14,930 nt of DNA from Cudoniella acicularis (Eukaryota; Ascomycota; Leotiomycetes; Helotiales; Helotiaceae). Shown one piece after another: positions 1 through 7,956 of the stretch. The position numbers and the translations under genes are program-made. The notes under the pieces are model-generated. The model had not been told where the DNA came from, searched no databases, and saw only the letters and a program-made list of their open reading frames with translations. The stretch covers positions 4,338 through 19,267 of the forward strand of contig JAAMPI010001123.1 of NCBI GenBank assembly GCA_013054445.1, written 5' to 3'. The stretch's first letter is position 1. Every line of letters starts with the position of its first letter.

Positions 1-1750
1 TAAGATATTAAANGATAATANNNANATAANGTTTTTTCTTAAGTTNTAGATTATATAAATTTNTTNTATAAGAAGCTNNAGAGCTAAGNTANTAGACNNG
101 TTCCTTCTTNCCTTTATCTAGGTTTTTAAGAATAGNTTATANNTNTNTANTAGTTATTAGATCTTTTAAGCCGTAGNCTTCTNNATAACCTTTCNTATNN
201 TNTNTAANAGAGCGATTAGCNTTTATAACNNTANTANNTTATANNTTACTTTNCCTAGCTTCTTTATNNCTAGTATATATATATCCTAGAACCTTTTTAG
301 ATAATAACTAGAGCTCTAATANGCTATAATAANAGAGGTAATNNNTATAGCTANAGGTATTCCTATTNTCTTTAAGAATACTAGCGAGATCNTATCTTAT
401 CNTAAGGCNTCTTTTANTTTTTAGCTATTAATAATANTTATAATTTCTTTTANGNTTATTATATATAAGAAGAGAAGAGAGGNNTTAGAAAAGNNTNNTC
501 TATAAANNAGTNNTCTTTAATATCGCTAANGTCTATTCTAGNCTCTAAGAAGAACTTNTTTCTNAAGNTATTANCCTTNTCTANAANGGTNCTAGCTANG
601 CTCTNAGGACGTTTTAAGGTCTAGNAGAGTAGNGAGNTNTAGAGGTTTCNTNTCTTTAAGTCTAGCNTATCTNNTAAGCCTTTATATCNCGCTNTCTAAT
701 ATATCTATATTATAGATTTCCTNTTAGAATATCTTTCCTTTTNTANTNTTTAATAAGCTTTACTTTNTTNTAACTNGCTNNNTNTTACCTTTCTTATACT
801 TTTTTATATTTATAGATCTTTAGTATTTCGCTATCTTTTTTTATTTCTATTTTTCTTTTTAGACTAGGGCTTTAATCTCGTTTATCTATTATAGGCTTAC
901 CTTTTAAGAGGCCTTAGACTTCGGGACTACTTTCTTAATTAAGTCTTTTATAAAGCTTATTAGATATTTTATATAGACCTCGATTTATTCTAATAGATAA
1001 ATACCTTTTAAAAGTCTTTAAAGTTCTATTACTTCGCTTTTAATAGTAGTTATATCTGTTTTTTTCTAGTTAAGTCTCTCTTTTTAAGTCTATTATAAGA
1101 AAGAAAAGTCTAAGGATATAAGGATTAGCTAGTAGTTAGACTCTTAGTCTAAGATATCGTCTATTATATAAGTTATTAGATAGTTAAACGCTTCTTTTAT
1201 CTTAAAGGTTAGGTATAGAATACTTTATAAGCCTCTTACTTCTTATATAATTATATCTAAAGAAATAAATAGTTATAGGCTTATATCTTCTATTATCTTA
1301 AGAAGTAATTCTATAAAGAGGTAATAGGTTAGGTCTTATAGTTTATTCTATTATAGATAATATAAGTTAAAATCTCTAAATAAGATATATTCTCTAGGTT
1401 CGCTTAGCGCTTATTATAAGAAGATTAGAGAGGTTTTAAGAGTATATTAAAGGTATTCTAGGTCTTATTTTTTATTTAGATTTTAAGAGTATAAAAGTTA
1501 AATAAATAGAAGTCGACTATCTAGNCTAATTAAAAAAGGTTCTTATTAACGAATATATAGGCNCTACTCTTCTTANGGGANTATANTAGCTAGAAGCTAG
1601 ATTAGCGANNGTTATAGNTAGTANANNTATATAAGTTAGTCTATAGTTCTTANATANCGATTATATNTAGGCGGCTTATCNCTAGGTCTTTAAATAANNA
1701 GATTATTATCTTATTCTTACTTTTNTATATATTATATTAAANGATCTTTA
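1..1750 (-). pseudogene. LINE ORF2 remnant: endonuclease plus reverse transcriptase N-terminal part
   Basis: Endonuclease of the exonuclease-endonuclease-phosphatase fold: the minus strand begins with a QYN-like start near 1740, then a decayed QEPW motif at about 1641-1653 (the catalytic Glu codon GAA survives), then codons for a decayed GDFNLHHPQWN motif at 1345-1383 (GAT TTT AAC intact; His codons now TAT, Trp now TAG). A decayed SNHQPI, equivalent to the SDH active-site motif, lies at about 1120-1146. Further left come the RT-type landmarks: a decayed KAPG-x-D at about 370-440, an AC....YYPKRF...KKPGK stretch at about 245-350, and a WRPIALLNT-like motif at about 170-225. Numerous in-frame stops and N bases make it non-functional. 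RT catalytic YADD is not in the window. Confidence 0.85.
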
Positions 1751-2080
1751 GCTTCTNTATTANTAGNTACTTNNTTAGTTNTTTATTAGTTNTTAGATAT
1801 TATCTTAGCNCTAGGCNNCTACTATTANNATAAANGGTCTTCNTAGCTTCTNTCTAGCTATANNTATTTCNTATANTTCGTCTTAGCTTNTTTNNTCTAN
1901 TTCTANGGCNCTTTTTATANNTATATATTTATATATATTAATTGTTAGAGTTATCTCTATTAAGATAGTGTCTTAGGTTAAAAATAGGTCTATTTCTTAA
2001 CTTAGGTTAATAGCCTCTTATTTAGGTCTGTTTTAGGTCTAGCTTATCTCTTAGAAAAGGCCCTTCTATAATAAGGTCTA

Positions 2081-2085
2081 GGGAA
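2081..2085. repeat. Left target-site duplication GGGAA
   Basis: GGGAA immediately precedes the TGTCAC end of the solo LTR and is repeated exactly at 2263-2267. A 5-bp duplication is normal for LTR retrotransposon integration. Confidence 0.8.
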
Positions 2086-2262
2086 TGTCACGGAGTTAGT
2101 TCACGTGACCTGTTCTACACGTGACGGCGCTAGGCCTAAGCGAGGTTTCGGGCAGAGGTTAAATACGTAACAGCTTCTCCTTTCCCCTTCTTCTCTTCTT
2201 CGTTAATTATTCTAAGTAATAGAGTACTGTTTACTTTACGTCTATCTAAATACTCTATAACA
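2086..2262. mobile_element. Solo LTR (177 bp), Gypsy-like ends, with GGGAA target-site duplication
   Basis: The segment starts TGTCAC and ends ATAACA (TG...CA) and is flanked by identical 5-bp copies GGGAA at 2081-2085 and 2263-2267. It carries two CACGTG hexamers near 2102 and 2120. No internal retroelement sequence adjoins it, so it is a solo LTR left by LTR-LTR recombination. It sits inside LINE ORF1: removing 2086-2267 leaves a minus-strand frame continuous across the junction. It keeps many CA/TG dinucleotides, unlike its surroundings, so it postdates or escaped most RIP. The family is inferred from the end sequences and 5-bp duplication only. Confidence 0.85.
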
Positions 2263-2267
2263 GGGAA
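2263..2267. repeat. Right target-site duplication GGGAA
   Basis: GGGAA immediately follows the ATAACA end of the solo LTR; it is the partner of 2081-2085. Confidence 0.8.
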
Positions 2268-2815
2268 GGAGGTAGTTATTCTCTTTAAATCTTAGGGGCC
2301 TCTAGGCGTAGGCCTATCTTACCCTCTAGACTCTGTCTATATAGGTTAGATAGTTTTTATAGATATAGTGTCTTATTTTAAGACTATTATAGATAATATA
2401 CTAGTGTCTACTTATATCTTCTTTCTATAGGTACTCTACTATCTTATATCTTATAGATATATAAAAACTATATCTTATTATATTTTTATATATCTTTATT
2501 ATATAGCTATACTTATAATATTAAAAGTATTATATAACTTAATAGTTTTTATAAAATAGCTTATAGTTATAGAATTAATATTCTTATAATAGGCTATTAT
2601 CTATTAAGAGGTCTACTTATTCTAGCTCTATAACTATTACTAGGAAGGGTCTAATAGTCTTTTTATTCTTAACTATCCTTTTAGACTAGATAACTTATAA
2701 TATCTTTACCTTATCTTTAATTCTTTTATTCTGTTTTTAAATCTCTTAAATAGATTCTTCTTATTTATCTATATCGATCTAGGCGATTCTAACTCTATAG
2801 ACTAAGACTATATAT

Positions 2816-2980
2816 TATAGAGGGACGGGAGGCCTCTAAAATAGACTCTTAAAACTGATAACTAAAAGACTCGAATCTCTAGGAAGGATAGTTATTGTTC
2901 TCCGAGAAGGAGGGACGGAGAGACCTTATATATATGAATATAGTCACGTGCTACGGCACGTGACACAGAACCCCACTACA
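2816..2980. mobile_element. Solo LTR (165 bp), copy 1 of a repeated family
   Basis: Near-identical to 9856-10019. The ends are TATAG...CTACA here and TGTAG...CTACA in the other copy, i.e. a 5-bp inverted terminus with the TG mutated to TA in this copy. A TATA-like stretch lies near 2927, and a perfect inverted repeat (arms GTCACGTGC / GCACGTGAC, 4-base spacer) at 2943-2964. ATAT lies on both sides (2812-2815, 2981-2984), a possible 4-bp target duplication, though weak in such AT-rich DNA. Removing the LTR plus one ATAT restores a minus-strand LINE ORF1 frame, which supports a nested insertion. Transcriptional orientation assumed from TG...CA is not independently shown. Confidence 0.75.
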
Positions 2981-3090
2981 ATATCCCCTTCTTTTAACTC
3001 TTATTCCTTTTCTTAAGACTTTAGTCTAGGACAGGTCTTTTTATAGTTCCTAACGCTTAGCTTTACTTTTAGTTAATATAAGGATGTCTC

Positions 3091-3859
3091 TACTAAAGAG
3101 TCTATATATTATAAAGATTAGGTTCTCTATATACTTTATATTAAGGTCGTCTACTAGCTCTTTTCTATTCCTTTGTTTTTATCCTAGTATTTCCTAGCCT
3201 CTTATTATTATAACCTCTCTCTCTTAACAGCTTAAGATTATTATTATTCTTATAGCTACTAATATATTACTATTTAGGTTTTAGCCGGCTACCTAGATAT
3301 ATAATAGTTTTTCTTTAGCTAGGATAGCTATTTTTAGTTAGTTAATATTATATTAGAGACTATTAAGTATATTATATTCTTTTATTTCTTAAGGCCTAAA
3401 CACTACCTATTTAATATATTTCTATATATTACTAACTCTCTTAGGTATTCCTTTTCTATATAGATATACCTCTATGATGTTAATAGCTTATTAGGTTATT
3501 ATAGTCTAGTCGTGTCTTATCGTCTCTTTAACACGTTAACTATTTATCTTTCTATTATCTTTTATTAGCTAATAAAAGTCTTATAATATTATAGATAGTT
3601 TCTAAGACAGTCTTAAGACTATATTTAAGGGTTTTTAAAGTTATTAGTCGTATATATAAAAATAATATTCTTTTTTAATAAAACTATAATATCTATAAAA
3701 AAGAACTATTTATAATAATAAAAATATTATAATATTAATAAGTTTATTTATAAATATTAGAAGCCTTACTAGTTATATTTAAGTATCTCGATCTTCTAAT
3801 AAAAGAGAAGGCTAAATAGTCTTTAAATATATAAAATTTCGACTCTAAGGACCTCCGAC
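3091..3859. other. AT-rich, RIP-like spacer; no recognisable gene
   Basis: Strongly TA-rich sequence with few CA/TG dinucleotides and stops in all frames. It may be the 5' untranslated part or N-terminal ORF1 of the adjacent LINE, or another decayed element. I could not follow a protein motif on either strand. Confidence 0.5.
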
Positions 3860-4354
3860 TATACGTGATATTTTACTACCGTAATACTATAGTCACTTTA
3901 TAATCCTAGTAAGTTATAAGTCTTAAGATTAAATCAGGAGCCTAGTACCTGATAATATCAGGTGACTAGCCTAATACTCAAGACCTCTCCCCTAGCTGCC
4001 TTAGAAAGCACCCTAACCTGTTAATTAGCTAGTATCTGACCGGTAAACGAGCTGATACCTTACTATCGCCCTTACGAGCTAGTACCTCACTACCTCGACT
4101 TCGAAGTAGACATTATACCCTTCCGACCGAGCGCTAGTATCGACTCTTGATCTGCTATACTCTAGAGCTAGCACCTTACTACTAAAACCGACAATAGACT
4201 CCGATATCGTCCGCTAGGCTTATAAGCTATAGTCCCTCGTTAATAATAAACACTAACACGCTCGCGCTATCGACGCCTCGACAAGATAGCTAATCTAGCT
4301 CGTCATAGGCTAATCTAAGCCTCTTGCCGATACGAAGGAGCCCCCTTACGCCCC
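3860..4354 (-). mobile_element. Probable decayed internal part of an LTR element
   Basis: This stretch abuts the internal side of the LTR-like segment at 4355-4588. It has more G+C than 1-3860 but is still poor in CA/TG and rich in TA and CTAG, as expected for a RIP-mutated, originally GC-rich element. A 17-bp near-palindrome (arms ACCTGATA / TATCAGGT) lies at 3947-3963. No gag or pol motif could be recognised, so its assignment rests on position and composition only. Confidence 0.35.
4049..4129. repeat. Degenerate 27-bp tandem repeat, about 3 units
   Basis: Units start at 4049, 4076 and 4103 (GAGCTGATACCT, GAGCTAGTACCT, GAAGTAGACATT). Related GCTAGTATC/GCTAGCACC words occur at about 4029, 4132 and 4167 with irregular spacing. 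Nine-codon periodicity is compatible with decayed coding repeats, but neither strand gives a recognisable protein. Confidence 0.4.
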
Positions 4355-4588
4355 TGTTATAGCTCTATAAAGGCACTAGGGCCCTGACGTCACGTAGGGA
4401 CGTATTTNTAAGAAGTGCTGATATTCACGAAGAAACTAAGCTAAGGAGAGAAGAAGGAGAGGTAGCCCTGAAGGGGCCTTATATACAGGAGGTGAGTTCC
4501 GCTAAGCGAGGACACGTGATAAGGGGACGCGTCGCAGGCAAGGCAGACGCGTTAGGTCAGGGGGACGCGTCAAACCAGGTCTGTGACA
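4355..4588 (-). mobile_element. Gypsy-like LTR (234 bp), minus orientation
   Basis: Read on the minus strand it starts TGTCACAG at 4588 and ends CTATAACA at 4355, the same style of ends as the solo LTR at 2086-2262. A TATA-like box (TATATAAGG on the minus strand) lies near 4478-4486, followed by a pyrimidine-rich tract. ACGCGT words recur at about 4528, 4547 and 4564. The flanks differ (GCCCC on the left, GTTAT on the right), so it is either the 5' LTR of an element whose body runs left (3860-4354) or a rearranged copy. One N is at 4408. Confidence 0.6.
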
Positions 4589-5797
4589 GTTATATTATAT
4601 ACCTTCTTCTAAACACTCCTGACACAGTTACTTTGAAAATTATGATCGCGTTATCGCCGCCCCCCTTATTTATAGAGAACCTCCTTTTATAGTGTCATCA
4701 GCTCTCTCGACCCGTAGCCCCGCTATCGAGCCCTTTTCGCCTGTCAAACTCATAGAACAGTTAGATCTAGATTTCCAAGTCTCCCTAGTATCATACGACG
4801 TCGCCACATGGATTAGTACCTCCAACGAAGCGATCAAGGATCCCTGGTCAGCTGCATAGTAAGAATTACGGTAAATCTCCGTAACATATTATATAAGCAA
4901 CCCATCACGTGCGGGAATAAGCCTCGCCGGAAAATTCCCGTTTCCCGACATCCTCCGACCACAGTAAAAAGTGGCCCTATGCGCAGCCAACAAAATCGGC
5001 CTATCCTCTCCTTCGGATAAGAAATGCTTCTGTCGCGACGAACTTCCGATTTTTCACTTCCGGCTTTTCACTTCCGATTCTTTTTTTCTTTCAAATTGTT
5101 TTGCGCTCTGCCCAGAACGACGAACCTCTTCGATTTTTAGCCCTGCCTCTAAGGGGAATTCGCTCCTCTTGCAAAATTGCTGACGAATTCGAAGTCTCTC
5201 CTTCGCAAATTTATCAAGTTATTATTGCTCGATCCCTATCCTATAGTTATTGCTCTTCCCCGGACGCTAGTTCGTAACAAGATCGACCGCATGTTAGCGC
5301 AGCTGCCGATCATTTCGATAGCGTTTCTGCTCCAGAAGTCTGCACCTGCTTTATCGCGATAGGGGTAATATTTTTAACTTTTAAAGCGCCAAAAGGCAAG
5401 TTGTTTAGGGAATGAACACTCCATCAAAGTTCGAAGACGGTACGTTATAAGGGCAAATGCGGTAACATGGGTTTGATTGTGGGAGAAGGGCAGAATGAAG
5501 TTTTAGCGCGCCTTGGCTTGTGCAAAGTCGCTTACCTAACTGTGTTTCAGAAGAGCCTTGCTTATTACATGATTTCTGACTAAAGCTCAGTGCTCTGGGC
5601 AGAATGTGGCGCAGCTTAGCCACGTGTCCGCAGTTGCCTAGCGCCAGCCGCCTTGACTTTAAGAAGACTCGTTGCGTGGATCTCGTTGCCTAGCTCTGCA
5701 CTCCTTGAGTCCTTTACCACTTCCGAAACGCAGGGACTTATCTACTCCAGCCTCTGATTTCAGCAAATATCTCACAGTTTCTACACTAGTTAACAGG
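4589..5797. other. Non-RIP spacer upstream of the SDR gene
   Basis: Base composition becomes ordinary here. It holds an open but ATG-less plus-strand frame (4623-4859), a short inverted repeat (TTACGG / CCGTAA, about 4866-4884), a TATATAAGC word near 4891, CACGTG words near 4907 and 5621, and the tandem repeat at 5042-5083. The 3' part probably contains the SDR promoter. I see no complete gene. Confidence 0.5.
5042..5083. repeat. 14-bp tandem repeat, 3 copies
   Basis: Three consecutive 14-mers at 5042, 5056 and 5070, consensus ACTTCCGRYTTTTC, the last slightly diverged (ends ATTCTTT). It lies in spacer DNA about 790 bp upstream of the SDR start. It could be a minisatellite or a cluster of factor-binding sites; nothing in the sequence decides this. 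Confidence 0.7.
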
Positions 5798-5833
5798 ATG
5801 TTGAGTTTCGGTAACATTAGCGGCAGCAATGCC

Positions 5834-6745
5834 ATGGCTTTTGACCCTGTCAAGGATATTCCGCCGCTTGATGGCAAAGTCATTCTTGTCACAGGAGGTA
5901 GCTCCGGGCTTGGGAAGCAAGCCATCACCTACCTCACTCAGCACAATCCATCCCAGATTTGGCTAGCAGCACAGAACATTGAAGAGGCTGAGGCCGCGTG
6001 CACCGATATCCGTCAGCAAGTCCACCAGGCCAACCTTAGGATCTTGCCGCTGGATCTTGCTTCACTCGATTCCGTGAAGCAGGCCGCGGCCACGTTTTCG
6101 GCTCAAGCAGACCGCCTCGATATTCTCATGCTTAATGCCGGAGTCATGTCCATTCCACCAGGATTGACCGAGGATGGGTTCGAGAAACAATTCGGCATCA
6201 ATCATATGGGTCATGCACTATTGACAAAGTTGTTGCTCCCTTTACTCACAAGGACTGCAAGCGCCAGCGATGATGTTCGCGTCATTGTAGTGACCTCATA
6301 TAGTCACTGGAATGCGCCTGAGGAAGGAATTCTCTTTGACACTCTCAGGACACCCGCTGAGCACCTCTCTGGTTCACAGCGCTATGGGCAGAGTAAACTT
6401 GCGAACATTCTTTTTGCGCGGCACTTAGCAAGCCAGTACCCAAACTTGACTGTCGCGGCAGTCCACCCAGGTATCGCCGACACAAACTTGCACGCTAACG
6501 CGACCGATACACGTCTTGTCAACCGAATTATTAACCGTTATTTGTACAAATATCTGATTTTCAGTTCTATTGCGACGGCTGCCAAGCATCAAGTGTGGGC
6601 TGCGACGAAGAAAGGACTGAAGAGCGGCGAGTATTATGAACCCCTCGGAATAGCTGGTGGGGGAAGACCTGAAGGAAAGGACTCGCAGTTGGCGAAGAAG
6701 CTGTGGGATTGGACTGAGGCGGAGTTGTTAAAGTTCACTTCTTGA
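5834..6745 (+). CDS. Short-chain dehydrogenase/reductase (SDR), RDH/WWOX-like
   Basis: NAD(P)-dependent oxidoreductase of 303 residues, uninterrupted by introns. The Rossmann glycine motif TGGSSGLG is at residues 20-27, the adenine-site Asp in LPLDLAS near 74, NAG at 101-103, the structural Asn in GINHMG at 123, catalytic Ser in TSYSH (155 or 157), and the Y184-x3-K188 catalytic pair (YGQSK), followed by HPG at 211-213. The N-terminus (F-D-P-x-K-D-I-P-x-L then GKVILVTGG) fits fungal retinol-dehydrogenase-like SDRs. I chose the ATG at 5834 because its context (GCCATGG) is strong and it fits the family's usual start; an in-frame ATG at 5798 would add 12 residues. The substrate cannot be read from sequence. 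No TE or RIP damage is visible in it, so it is likely functional. Probably cytosolic or ER-associated. Confidence 0.9.
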   Translation: MAFDPVKDIPPLDGKVILVTGGSSGLGKQAITYLTQHNPSQIWLAAQNIEEAEAACTDIRQQVHQANLRILPLDLASLDSVKQAAATFSAQADRLDILMLNAGVMSIPPGLTEDGFEKQFGINHMGHALLTKLLLPLLTRTASASDDVRVIVVTSYSHWNAPEEGILFDTLRTPAEHLSGSQRYGQSKLANILFARHLASQYPNLTVAAVHPGIADTNLHANATDTRLVNRIINRYLYKYLIFSSIATAAKHQVWAATKKGLKSGEYYEPLGIAGGGRPEGKDSQLAKKLWDWTEAELLKFTS

Positions 6746-7143
6746 AAGACGCTCATCTGGGAAGTAGTCTCGACGGCTTTGGTCAACTCTTCGAGGGTAA
6801 TGCACGCTATCCAAGTTATAGAAGTCATGTATTATGTACGTGTTATAGTAGTATGATTAGGTGCACCCCACAATCACAAAACTATTCTTGTAGAGACAGG
6901 TCTAGTACTACACAATTATAAATTCTAGGAGCCGCAATCTATATCAGTAACATATTGCCTGTACTTGACGGGACCAGAGTTGCAGTCACTTGCAGAATCG
7001 GCTTCTGGTTTTCTGATACAATTTGATGCCATTGGTCCGTCATAGAGGAAGCCAATTCCGCCACTGAGTGTAGTTATGCTTTGAAAATACGAATCCTGAA
7101 AGAGCATCAAAGCTTTTATTCAACCATAGTCTGAGTCGTTCTT
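6746..7143. other. Intergenic region between convergent SDR gene and F-box-like pseudogene
   Basis: Probably holds the 3' ends of both neighbours. The only other thing seen is a small minus-strand open frame at 6925-7107, listed separately. Confidence 0.5.
6925..7107 (-). CDS. Small hypothetical ORF or 3' exon fragment
   Basis: A 60-codon minus-strand frame from the ATG at 7105-7107, not recognised. It contains three Cys, an SGGIGFLYDGP stretch and ends ...YVTDIDCGS. A good splice-acceptor-like sequence (CTCTTTCAG) ends at 7096 in the same frame, so this may instead be the last exon of a lost gene. Codon composition is ordinary and not RIP-biased. It lies just downstream of the F-box-like pseudogene on the same strand. 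It could equally be a chance frame. Confidence 0.22.
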   Translation of the reverse strand: MLFQDSYFQSITTLSGGIGFLYDGPMASNCIRKPEADSASDCNSGPVKYRQYVTDIDCGS

Positions 7144-7956
7144 CTAATAAGGGTCGCATCTTCTGCGATAATATTCGTCTAACCACAATTCTTTCTCCTC
7201 CTCCTCCCTCCTCTCCTCTTCTCTTCGGAACTGTTCCTTATTATACGCATTACAATCCTCTTCATTATCAAATTCGACTCGATTATCCCAGGAGATCCAA
7301 ACCCTTTTCAGGAGCTTTATAACCTTGACGGCCCATCCGTAGTTATTCATCTTCTTTATCAAATCATCGCTTACGTCTCCTTCGGGGTACACCTGAAAAT
7401 GGACGATGGTCTCTTTCAAGGAAAGAATGCTCTTGAGGCGTGTGTTGAGCAAATCTAACGCCTCTATCGCGATCAGAGAATAGCTAAGCGCGTAGTTATA
7501 GCGTTCGGGTGGGATCAACAGTTCGAGGGTCTGGATACTAGTACAGGTGTCCCGGATGAGTTGTAGGTTCCTGACATGCGCTTCGTGAAGTATAGCCCTA
7601 GCAGGCTGCGGGTAGTGAAAGGTAAAAAACAGTATGTAGATATAGTGAATAAGACTTGCACGAGATCCGATTTAGTGAAGGAATAGGCCGATGTGAGCAC
7701 TAGTAGGTGTAGACGGTGTGGAGGTTAATACTTCTGGGAATTAGAAGCGGTTATTGGAATAGAGCAGTGGACTACCCTCGAGGTGCATTATTCTGTTGAC
7801 ACGGAGAATAGCTAGATAGAGTCCATCTCTTCGTTGTCGAAAGAGGGGCGGCGACGGAGGGCTATAGTCTGCTACGAAGTTAATCGGTTCTGAGAGAACG
7901 AGGAGTTCTGAAAAGATCTTGAGCCGGATCTCAGTGGCAATGCCGGAGAGATTCAT
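7144..7956 (-). pseudogene. F-box-like fungal protein gene, broken by two in-frame TAA stops
   Basis: One continuous minus-strand frame of 270 codons from the ATG at 7954-7956 to a TAG at 7144-7146. It is interrupted only by TAA at codon 72 (7741-7743) and codon 95 (7672-7674). The N-terminus (IATEIRLKIFSELLV, residues 6-20, then LRVNR...GSPLLYSNNRF to residue 71) matches the F-box-like / 2EXR-type start of many uncharacterised fungal proteins. The C-terminus is charged (REEERREEEEKELWLDEYYRRR). In that family I would expect Gln after NNRF, and CAA-to-TAA is the CpA-to-TpA change made by RIP, so both stops probably arose that way. Everything else of the frame is preserved, implying recent inactivation. 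F-box proteins are substrate adaptors of SCF ubiquitin ligases, but no specific role can be given here. Confidence 0.8.

Larger units (their letters stand above)
1900..3060 (-). pseudogene. LINE ORF1 (gag-like) remnant with double zinc knuckle, split by two solo LTRs
   Basis: Nucleic-acid-binding ORF1 protein of the LINE. Reading the minus strand from about 3040, the frame gives a decayed LVHRVRIAQID...NQEE segment (about 2750-2812), then a LLIDNSLLWEH-like segment (about 2575-2605), and then two perfectly spaced C-x2-C-x4-H-x4-C knuckles (2431-2529). All eight ligand positions are now TAT or TAC (Tyr), the expected product of RIP on TGT/TGC/CAT/CAC codons. A DRVQRVRQAYAQRP-like segment follows at about 2295-2345. 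The solo LTRs at 2816-2980 and 2086-2262 interrupt the frame, which resumes on both sides. Exact start and stop cannot be set because of the decay. Confidence 0.8.
1..3090 (-). mobile_element. RIP-degraded Tad1-type LINE (non-LTR retrotransposon), truncated by window edge
   Basis: The minus strand, read through its many stop codons, keeps the order of a fungal Tad1-clade LINE: ORF1 with two CCHC zinc knuckles (about 2431-2529), then an ORF2 endonuclease (about 1107-1745) and the start of a reverse transcriptase (about 100-600). Almost all stops are TAA/TAG where the family expects Gln or Trp, and Tyr codons sit where Cys or His are expected, as RIP transitions would produce. Two solo LTRs interrupt it (2086-2262 and 2816-2980); removing each LTR with one target-duplication copy restores a continuous frame. 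The 3' end, with the rest of RT, lies left of base 1. The right end is uncertain: ORF1-like sequence is visible to about 3060. Family assignment rests on recalled motif patterns, not a search. Confidence 0.85.

Noticed and set aside
5104..5267. Plus-strand frame with an HTH-like stretch (KIADEFEVSPSQIYQ)
   Set aside because: It resembles a transposase DNA-binding helix only loosely, lacks an ATG and hits a stop soon after; too weak to annotate.
5672..5797. Longer SDR reading frame starting at 5672
   Set aside because: It opens at TTG, not ATG, and the extra residues do not resemble the family; the first ATGs are 5798 and 5834.
5659..5928. Minus-strand 89-codon frame over the SDR start
   Set aside because: It overlaps the SDR coding sequence, has no motif, and is a shadow frame.
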